Notes under the pieces: generated by a model
What the model was told of the DNA's origin: nothing
What the model saw: only the letters and a program-made list of their open reading frames with translations
The model's database searches: none
Position numbers and translations under genes: made by a program
Assembly (NCBI GenBank): GCA_027483005.1
Contig: JAIXVN010000336.1
Coordinates: 1 to 6,256, forward strand
Length of the DNA: 6,256 bases
Direction: 5' to 3'
DNA from: Verrucomicrobiaceae bacterium
GTDB taxonomy: Bacteria > Verrucomicrobiota > Verrucomicrobiia > Verrucomicrobiales > Akkermansiaceae
In this document: positions 1 to 5,110 of the stretch, piece after piece
Numbering within the stretch: position 1 is the first letter of the stretch
Layout: every line of letters begins with the position of its first letter

Positions 1-662
1 ACACGATCTCGGCCAGCACGCTGGATCTAACAGCCTCTCCCTCGTCGCCCATCACCCTTCTCATCAACGAGCAATCGCTCACCCGGTTCAGCAACTCGCC
101 CGCCACCTTTCCACTGATCCAGACAAGCGGCGGCATCACGGGTTTCAGCGCCTCGAAGTTCATCGTCAATTCAAGTGGCTTCACCAGCGGTGGCGGAGTC
201 TGGAACGTCCAGCTCTCGACCGATGGCAAAACCCTCGAACTCGTCTACAGCGGTGCGACGCACGACTCGAACGACAACGGCCTCCACGACACCTGGGAGA
301 TCGCCGAGTTTGGAAACGCAGCGACCGGAGCCAATCCCGCGAATGGGGATGCCGATCTCGACGGATTTTCGAACCTGATCGAATACGCCCTCGACACCCG
401 CCCGACCTCCTTTTCCTCCAGCCCGTTGACTGTCGATCGCGTGACACTTTCCGGAAGCACCTTTCTCCGGATGTCGGTTCCGAAGAATCCAAACGCGACG
501 CAGCTGAACTACCTCGTCGAGTTCTCCAGCGATCTATCCCCCGCCAGCTGGAGCGCGGCAGGCGCGGTGATCGAGGGAAACACGGCCAGCCTCCTGGTTG
601 TTAGAGATGGCGTCAGCGGCCAGCCAAGTCGCTTCGTCAGGCTGCGCGTGGTGGCTCCGTGA
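1..662 (+). CDS. C-terminal part of a large secreted beta-strand-repeat (PATR-type) protein, 5' truncated
   Basis: The reading frame is open from the window edge (first full codon at 3) to TGA at 660-662, giving 219 residues with no start codon inside the window. Residues about 1-85 are rich in Ser, Thr and Gly, with the pattern LDLTAS...SPITLLIN...FPLIQTSGGITGFSASKF...LELVYSG. This resembles the end-cap that follows autotransporter-associated beta-strand repeats in verrucomicrobial proteins. Residues 88-98 (DSNDNGLHDTW) and 115-127 (GDADLDGFSNLIE) form an acidic, calcium-binding-like module. It is followed by a beta domain with the pattern NYLVEFSSDL...SW...FVRLRV. This tail is familiar from large exported proteins of Verrucomicrobiota. 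There is no PEP-CTERM, LPXTG or membrane segment at the end, so the protein is probably exported by another route or depends on this module. The repeat region itself would lie upstream, outside the window. Ligand and biological role are unknown. The stop is 3 nt from the stop of the convergent gene. Confidence 0.85.
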   Translation, partial: TISASTLDLTASPSSPITLLINEQSLTRFSNSPATFPLIQTSGGITGFSASKFIVNSSGFTSGGGVWNVQLSTDGKTLELVYSGATHDSNDNGLHDTWEIAEFGNAATGANPANGDADLDGFSNLIEYALDTRPTSFSSSPLTVDRVTLSGSTFLRMSVPKNPNATQLNYLVEFSSDLSPASWSAAGAVIEGNTASLLVVRDGVSGQPSRFVRLRVVAP

Positions 663-676
663 GCTTCAGCGAAGCT
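662..676. other. Small hairpin across the two convergent stop codons
   Basis: AGCTTC (662-667) and GAAGCT (671-676) are perfect inverted repeats with a 3-nt spacer. They span the end of the plus-strand TGA (660-662) and the minus-strand TGA (complement of 666-668). The stem is only 6 bp and has no T-tract on either side, so a classical bidirectional intrinsic terminator is not supported. With only 3 nt between the two genes, this is nevertheless the only visible structure at the convergence point. Confidence 0.3.
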
Positions 677-1295
677 GCCCGGTGAAGCCCTGTTGGCGCA
701 GGTTTTCAAAAGCCGCCATCACCTCGGCTGGCACTTCCTGAACGGACGCGAAACCGAGCGCCGGATACTCGAGGATGCGCTGGAAATCCCCAACCATCGC
801 CTCGATCACCAGACGCTCCGGGATTTCCTCCGTGCAGTAGTCGGTGAACGAAAGGCGCGGCGACGTCACGCGGAGCGACACCCCGGGCCACTGCACCTCC
901 ATCGCGGCGAGGACGCGACGCTCCATGTAGGGCTTCTGCACCGCGAGGATGTTCTTCGGATGGAGTCCTCTCTCTAACAGAAGCTCACGGCTGAAGCGGA
1001 TGTTTTCGCCGGTGTTGGTCGAGCGGTTCTCGATCAGGATGGCCTCCGCAGGCACCCCGAGCTCGCGGGCCCGCGCGGCGAACTGCTCCGCCTCGGTTTC
1101 CGTCCATCCCTCGGTCAGACGACCGGTGCCACCGGAAAACAGGATCATCGGGGCGAGTCCCTGATGGAACAATACCGCCGCGCGATCGGCGACACGCAGG
1201 TCGTTGCTGCCGAGGACGAAGATCAGATCGGAGGAGACAGGCTCGTGATGAACCTGGTGATAGTTCCAGAGGATCAGGGCCTCGTTGGTTTCCAT
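666..1295 (-). CDS. YdcF-family (DUF218) protein, 209 residues
   Basis: This looks like a YdcF/DUF218-fold protein. Seen in the sequence: IFVLGSNDLRVADRAA (residues 25-40) as the first beta-strand/loop, SGGTGR (54-59), TEAEQFA (67-73), ENRSTNTGENIRFS (89-102) and QKPYMERR (120-127). The STNxGENxRFS and PxMxRR patterns match E. coli YdcF more closely than SanA or ElyC. E. coli YdcF is reported to bind S-adenosylmethionine, but its reaction is unknown; other DUF218 members act in envelope biogenesis. No signal peptide or membrane segment is visible, so the protein is probably cytoplasmic, and it is shorter than the 266-residue E. coli protein. The start at 1295 is preferred over the in-frame ATG at 1424 for two reasons. 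A GAGGGAG ribosome binding site lies 9 nt upstream of 1295, and the longer version would overlap the preceding gene by over 100 nt with a non-conserved leader. It follows the PEP-CTERM-type gene by 14 nt, which suggests co-transcription. Confidence 0.87.
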   Translation of the reverse strand: METNEALILWNYHQVHHEPVSSDLIFVLGSNDLRVADRAAVLFHQGLAPMILFSGGTGRLTEGWTETEAEQFAARARELGVPAEAILIENRSTNTGENIRFSRELLLERGLHPKNILAVQKPYMERRVLAAMEVQWPGVSLRVTSPRLSFTDYCTEEIPERLVIEAMVGDFQRILEYPALGFASVQEVPAEVMAAFENLRQQGFTGQLR

Positions 1296-1312
1296 GAGGA
1301 AAGGCTCCCTCA
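1296..1312 (-). promoter_or_regulatory. Ribosome binding site overlapping the upstream stop codon
   Basis: Read on the minus strand, the TGA of the 723-residue protein runs straight into GAGGGAG, followed by a 9-nt spacer and the ATG at 1295. Overlap of stop codon and Shine-Dalgarno sequence is typical of translational coupling. It supports the short start for the YdcF-family gene. Confidence 0.65.
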
Positions 1313-3481
1313 GAGGCGGCGGCGACGCAAGAGGCACATCAAGCCAATCGATCCCAAGATGGCCGCACGCGTTTCCGGAACGTAGGTGATCACACCGGTG
1401 GAGGCGAAGGCTGAAGTATCCCACATGCCATAGGCCTGGGTGCTGGCCCCGCTGAAATCAAAGACCGGCGTGCCACTGGCCGTGCCGCCGAAGGTCGCGA
1501 GATCGAAACTGTCGTTGAAGGCAACCGTGTAGCCGCTGGTGCTGAAGGCGATCGTGCCACCTGAGACGTTCAGCGACCCGCTGCCGAGATCGACGCGGTC
1601 GTTGATGCCGTTTCCAGTCGCGCCCACCTGCCAAAGTCCGTTCATCGTAAGGCCACCGAGCCTCAGCATGCCGATCGAGGAAGCCGCCGTGGTGGCTCCG
1701 GTACTGAGGGTCCCGTTGATCCCGATCGTGACTGCTCCACCCACGATTCCATCCCCACCGAGCGTGCCGCCAGTGACGGAAGTCGCGGTGTTTCCGAGGG
1801 TGCCGGTGACCAGGAGCGTGCCAGCGGAGACCGAAGTACTACCGGTGTAGTTGCTGATCCCGCTGAGGGTGGTGGTGCCGCCGCCGTTCTGGCTGACCGT
1901 TCCAGTGCCGCCAATCGCCATGCTCACATTCAGGGCGTTGCTGCGGTTGAAGGCCAGCGCACCGTTGTTGGTGACCGCACCGGCCCCGAGGGTGCCGGTG
2001 GTGCCGCCCCCCGTTCCGGTTCCGATCTGCAGTCCTGAGCCGCTCATGATGGTGGTCGTGCCGGTGTAGCCGTTCGTTCCGGTGAGAATCGTCGTGCCAA
2101 TGCTGGTGGTGGAGAGGTTGCCCGCTCCGCCGATGTTTCCGGCGAGGGTCAGCGAGGCATGGCCGGAGTCGAGGCTGGCGGTGACTCCGGTGTTGACCGT
2201 GACGGCATTGGAAATCGTCCGCGCAATCGCGCTGCTGGCCGTGGCGAGGGTGGAACTACCGGTGAAGGTAACCGTTCCGGTTCCCAGCGCGTTGCTGTGG
2301 TTCACGCGCAGAATGCCGGTCGTCAGATCAGTGCCGCCGGAGTAGGTGTTGTTTCCTCCAAGGGTGACATCCTGCGCACTGGCGCTGCCGAGCGCGGTGC
2401 CGGCGCCGCCGCCGAGATAGACGACGCCCGTGCCGGAGATCACGTTGTTCACCGTGTGGGCGTTGCTCCGGGAAAGGATGAAGCCGCCATTGTTGATGAT
2501 CGAGACCGTCGAGACGATGGAACCGGTGGTGCCGGCATTCCAGCTGTTCGTGTCGTTGCCGCTGGTGCCTCCAAGACGGACAAACGCACCCGAGTTGATC
2601 GTCATCGACCCGGTGAAGGTGTTGGTGTTGGTCAAGGCGAAGCCAGCGCTGGTGACCGAGGTCATCGCGTTGGTGGTGTAGTTGTTGAACACCACGTTGC
2701 CGCTGCCACTCAGCACGCCGTCGAGCTTGAGACGCCGCTGCGTGGTGCTGTTGGAGCGGTTGCCGATCGTGACGGTGTCGCTTGAGGACGCGCCGAGGGT
2801 GATGTTGTTGCTGAGCTGCCAGTTTCCCTGGGTCTGCGCGAGGACCGAGCCGTTGCTCAGGGTGACGGTGCCGGACCCAAGGCCGTTGAGGCCGTTGCGG
2901 ATGAACTGGAGCTCGACGTTGCTGCCAACCGTCCAGTTTCCCGTGTAGGTGTTCGTGCCGCTGGTGAGCACCTTGACGGTCGCTGTGCCGGTGCCGCTCT
3001 GCACGAGATTGATGCTGCCGGACCCCGTGAGGCTGCGATAGGTCGTTTCGGCGGAAGTCGTCGCAACCCCGAGCACCCGTCCACCCGCCACCGTCCAGGT
3101 CTGGGCACCGCTGAGGGAGAGGTTGTTGTTGAGATAGACGTTCTGCGCGGCGGCGCTCATGTCGATCCCACCGGAGCCGATCGAAAGCGTGGTGGCCGAG
3201 CCGTTGCCAATGGAGAGGACGCCGGTGATGTTGGTCACCTGAAGTGCGTTCCAGGAAAGCGAGGTATCCACCAGATTGCTCGCGGCCGTCAGGGCGCTGG
3301 TGCTGTTGAAAAGAGCGGTATCCGTGGAGCCCGGAGGGCCACCTGACCACGATCCGAGGGCGCTGAGATTCGTGCCGGTGTTGTTTCGCGTGAAGGTCAG
3401 CGCCTCTACCGTGGCCGGGGCCATCACGATCGAGAAGACAGCAAATCCAGAAAACAGGAATCGAGTGAGACGGGGCTTCAT
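1310..3481 (-). CDS. Secreted PATR-repeat protein with PEP-CTERM-like sorting tail, 723 residues
   Basis: The N-terminus is a Sec signal peptide: basic residues K2, R4 and R7, a hydrophobic stretch at about 8-22, and probable cleavage after A27 (VEA|LTF). The body is almost entirely Gly, Ser, Thr, Asn and Ala with alternating beta-strand patterning, and I found no Cys before residue 716. At least five copies of the autotransporter-associated beta-strand repeat are visible, centred on NTYTG (177-181), NTFTG (287-291), NTYSGG (378-383), NGYTGTT (470-476) and SNYTGST (543-549). Each is followed by a G-x-L/V-x-V/I strand. A right-handed beta-helix is expected. The tail has VPET (701-704), a hydrophobic segment (about 706-718) and RRRR (719-722), the three parts of a PEP-CTERM exosortase signal, with T in place of the final P of PEP. 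The protein is therefore probably processed and anchored or released at the cell surface. No catalytic motif is visible, so a structural or matrix role is inferred. The ribosome binding site is weak (GCAGG about 10 nt before the ATG). The YdcF-family gene follows by 14 nt. Confidence 0.88.
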   Translation of the reverse strand: MKPRLTRFLFSGFAVFSIVMAPATVEALTFTRNNTGTNLSALGSWSGGPPGSTDTALFNSTSALTAASNLVDTSLSWNALQVTNITGVLSIGNGSATTLSIGSGGIDMSAAAQNVYLNNNLSLSGAQTWTVAGGRVLGVATTSAETTYRSLTGSGSINLVQSGTGTATVKVLTSGTNTYTGNWTVGSNVELQFIRNGLNGLGSGTVTLSNGSVLAQTQGNWQLSNNITLGASSSDTVTIGNRSNSTTQRRLKLDGVLSGSGNVVFNNYTTNAMTSVTSAGFALTNTNTFTGSMTINSGAFVRLGGTSGNDTNSWNAGTTGSIVSTVSIINNGGFILSRSNAHTVNNVISGTGVVYLGGGAGTALGSASAQDVTLGGNNTYSGGTDLTTGILRVNHSNALGTGTVTFTGSSTLATASSAIARTISNAVTVNTGVTASLDSGHASLTLAGNIGGAGNLSTTSIGTTILTGTNGYTGTTTIMSGSGLQIGTGTGGGTTGTLGAGAVTNNGALAFNRSNALNVSMAIGGTGTVSQNGGGTTTLSGISNYTGSTSVSAGTLLVTGTLGNTATSVTGGTLGGDGIVGGAVTIGINGTLSTGATTAASSIGMLRLGGLTMNGLWQVGATGNGINDRVDLGSGSLNVSGGTIAFSTSGYTVAFNDSFDLATFGGTASGTPVFDFSGASTQAYGMWDTSAFASTGVITYVPETRAAILGSIGLMCLLRRRRL

Positions 3482-3626
3482 GGTGAAAATGCCTGCAACG
3501 GCGTTTGCTTCGTCACGACGCTTTCTGTTGGATGACCGCCCACAATCAAAGCCAGCTCAATTGGTAGGTTTGACCAACCAGTTTCCCCATGATCGACAGT
3601 CATGCGATCTTGGGGAAAGATCGCCC
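3482..3626. promoter_or_regulatory. Divergent intergenic control region
   Basis: These 145 nt separate the start codons of two divergently read genes, the PATR protein (-) and the esterase (+), and must hold both promoters unless either is transcribed from elsewhere. I see no convincing -10/-35 pair in either direction. TTGACC at 3570-3575 could be a -35 for the plus strand, but it lacks a good partner. Two dyads are visible: TTGGT-N7-ACCAA (3561-3577), which overlaps GGTT-N5-AACC (3567-3579), and the stronger structure at 3582-3624 described separately. Either could be an operator shared by both genes. Confidence 0.5.
3582..3624 (+). promoter_or_regulatory. Two competing hairpins over the esterase ribosome binding site
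   Basis: Structure A pairs TTTCCCCATGATCG (3582-3595) with CGATCTTGGGGAAA (3605-3618). Thirteen of 14 positions are complementary around a single T-T mismatch, with a 9-nt loop. Structure B pairs GCGATCTT (3604-3611) with AAGATCGC (3617-3624), a perfect 8-bp stem with loop GGGGA, which CAT (3601-3603) could extend to the ATG at 3627 past a 2-nt bulge. The two share bases 3604-3618 and cannot coexist. GGGGA (3612-3616) is the likely Shine-Dalgarno sequence, 10 nt before the ATG. It is paired in A and looped out in B. As DNA, the same stretch shows GATCG, CGATC and GATCG starting at 3591, 3605 and 3619, an exact 14-nt period with alternating orientation, which could equally be a protein operator. 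The function is inferred; the pairing is seen directly. Confidence 0.55.
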
Positions 3627-4802
3627 ATGCGCTCATGGATGCTTTGTCTTATCTGGACCAGTCCCCTGCTGGCCGGAGAGCTACAGCTTTCCCCGCCCTT
3701 CGGCTCCCACATGGTGCTGCCGATGGACCGCGTGGTGCCGCTGCATGGCACCGCGGATCCGGGAAAGCCGGTCGTGGTCCGCTTGCAAGGCCGGGAGCTC
3801 CAGACACAGACGGATGCAAATGGAACCTGGCGGATCCTGCTGCCCGCCACTCCCGCCTCCACGGCACCGTTCGCGATTGAAGTCACTTCGGAGGGAAAGC
3901 GCGTGCTCTGCGACGACCTCCTCTTCGGCGAGGTCTGGCTCTGCTCCGGGCAGTCGAACATGGACTTCCCTCTCTCGCGATCGACCGGCGGCGCGGATGA
4001 AATCAAGTCCGCCCACATCCCGAACCTCCGCCTGCTGAACCTCAGTGGCGCTCCGACCGATGCCCGCGCCTACGATGCGGCCAAGCTCGCGAGATTTAAT
4101 GTGAAGGACCATTTCAAGGGAGGCTGGCAGCCCTGCACACCCGCCACGGCAGGTGCCTTCTCCGCGGTCGCCTACCACACCGGAAAGCTGCTCCAGACCG
4201 CGCGTGGCGTGCCGATCGGGCTCATTGAAAATGCCATCGGCGGATCGGCGACGGAAGCCTGGCTGCCGGTCGAGACCCTGAAAGCACGACCCGACTACCA
4301 GCCCCTGCTTTCGGAAAAGTGGCTCGATTCGGAGCGCGTCAGCGCCTGGGCGCGGGGTCGTGCGAAGCAGAACCTCGGCAGCAACCTCAATGCGAACCAC
4401 CCCTTCAAGCCCGGCTTCCTGTTCGAATCCGGCGTGCGACCGTTCTCCGGTTTTCCCTTTACCGGCGTGATCTGGTATCAGGGCGAAACCAACGCCGAGA
4501 TCCACGACGACGCCTGGAACGAGCAACTGATCCGCGACCTCGTCACCGGCTGGCGCACCGCCCTTCATCAGAAAAGCCTGCCGTTTTTCCTCGTCCAGCT
4601 CCCAAGGATCGGCGGCAGCGATCCGCTCCGCAAGTTCTGGCCCGAGTATCGCGAAGTCCAGGCCCGGGCGGTGAAAGCCCTGCCAGACACCCACCTCGTG
4701 GTCACTCAGGACCTCGGCTGGGACAGCCCCGACGTGCATCCACCCGACAAGCTGCCCGTCGCCAGGCGGATCGCGGAGGCCATCCTGAAGAAACCCCGCT
4801 AA
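3627..4802 (+). CDS. Secreted sialate O-acetylesterase-family (SGNH-type) carbohydrate esterase, 391 residues
   Basis: The protein resembles sialate 9-O-acetylesterases (SASA family, PF03629), which remove O-acetyl groups from sialic acids or plant and algal sugars. A short signal peptide is likely: R2, a hydrophobic stretch at about 5-16, and cleavage near A16/G17. Residues 20-100 form the usual N-terminal beta domain (LSPPFGSHMVLP, VVPLHGTADPG, DANGTWRILLP). GEVWLCSGQSNM (101-112) is the signature block with nucleophile S110. GGSATEAW (205-212) and VIWYQGETNA (281-290) are the oxyanion and structural blocks. DVHP (369-372) supplies the Asp/His pair, probably D369 and H371. The chain ends about 20 residues after that His, so the C-terminal beta domain found in longer homologues is missing. 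The ATG at 3627 gives a clean signal peptide and is chosen over upstream in-frame ATGs, which extend back to 3276 inside the divergent gene. The substrate cannot be named from sequence. The ribosome binding site lies in a hairpin region. Confidence 0.9.
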   Translation: MRSWMLCLIWTSPLLAGELQLSPPFGSHMVLPMDRVVPLHGTADPGKPVVVRLQGRELQTQTDANGTWRILLPATPASTAPFAIEVTSEGKRVLCDDLLFGEVWLCSGQSNMDFPLSRSTGGADEIKSAHIPNLRLLNLSGAPTDARAYDAAKLARFNVKDHFKGGWQPCTPATAGAFSAVAYHTGKLLQTARGVPIGLIENAIGGSATEAWLPVETLKARPDYQPLLSEKWLDSERVSAWARGRAKQNLGSNLNANHPFKPGFLFESGVRPFSGFPFTGVIWYQGETNAEIHDDAWNEQLIRDLVTGWRTALHQKSLPFFLVQLPRIGGSDPLRKFWPEYREVQARAVKALPDTHLVVTQDLGWDSPDVHPPDKLPVARRIAEAILKKPR

Positions 4803-5110
4803 GGGATTGTCTGAAAACGCGATGCTTGGACGAAACATGCGGAAAGTAGAACCGCAATGGGAGCGCAGCGGACATGGACGACCTGGCCAATTCAGCCCTT
4901 CGTCGAATGGACGCGGATAACCTCAGGTCAGGAGCCTGAAACCATACGAACCGAAGCATGCCACCCATCTTCAAATATCACGTCCATCTGCGATTCCACG
5001 CCCTGAATTTTCCGTGAGGCCTCCCTGTTTTAGACAGCCTCTGAGCACGGACGGTCGGTCAGTTGCATCCTCTTCTGGCGGAAATTCGAGCGATGCCCTA
5101 GGCTGTCGCC
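4803..5110. other. Non-coding spacer between esterase and molybdoenzyme genes
   Basis: These 308 nt contain no convincing gene on either strand. The sequence holds a possible small element (4808-5036, listed separately), a weak TGCGG-N9-CCGCA dyad (4838-4856), and overlapping TCAGG/CCTGA dyads (4923-4939). None has a T-tract, so no intrinsic terminator can be assigned to the esterase gene. The promoter of the molybdoenzyme gene should lie towards the right end. I see no strong -10/-35 match there. Confidence 0.6.
4808..5036. repeat. Possible MITE-like or degenerate intergenic element with imperfect inverted ends
   Basis: TGTCTGAAAAC (4808-4818) is matched in inverted orientation by GTTTTAGACA (5027-5036), whose complement reads TGTCTAAAAC. 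The two ends differ by one inserted G. They bracket 229 nt that fill most of the spacer, starting 5 nt after the esterase stop codon. Inside, the minus strand has a 33-codon open frame (5029-4928, ending TGA) without a good start or ribosome binding site. It contains the peptide-like stretch MDVIFEDGWHASVRM, which could be a gene remnant. No target-site duplication is obvious. The inverted ends could be chance, and repetition elsewhere in the genome cannot be judged here. Confidence 0.25.

Noticed and set aside
1296..1424. 43-residue N-terminal extension of the YdcF-family protein
   Set aside because: It overlaps the coding end of the preceding gene and lacks family similarity; ATG 1295 has a GAGGGAG site.
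2159..2785. 208-codon plus-strand frame antisense to the PATR gene
   Set aside because: Low-complexity Gly/Arg/Ala/Val translation without motifs; it is a shadow of the repeat gene.
1600..3100. Repeated DNA in the PATR gene considered as tandem repeats or a CRISPR array
   Set aside because: The similarity is at the level of degenerate 20-25 residue protein repeats with variable spacing. There are no identical DNA repeats with unique spacers.
2328..3350. 340-codon alternative minus-strand frame inside the PATR gene
   Set aside because: It is rich in Arg, Gln and His, as expected from a frame-shifted reading of a Gly/Thr/Ser repeat gene; the other frame has signal peptide, repeats and sorting tail.
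3582..3618. The strong palindrome read as an intrinsic terminator
   Set aside because: No T-tract follows the stem on either strand, and the site lies upstream of both divergent genes rather than after one.
3276..3626. Upstream extension of the esterase frame to an ATG at 3276
   Set aside because: It would add 117 residues that are antisense to the start of the PATR gene and would bury the signal peptide. ATG 3627 has a ribosome binding site and a proper N-terminus.
3681..4838. 385-codon open frame on the minus strand, antisense to the esterase gene
   Set aside because: The translation has no recognisable motif, while the plus strand has the complete SGNH esterase blocks. Long antisense frames are expected in GC-rich genes.
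4928..5029. Minus-strand 33-codon open frame, or a 19-residue peptide from ATG at 4987
   Set aside because: No ribosome binding site and a very short product, with no recognised family. It is kept only as a possible remnant inside the candidate element.
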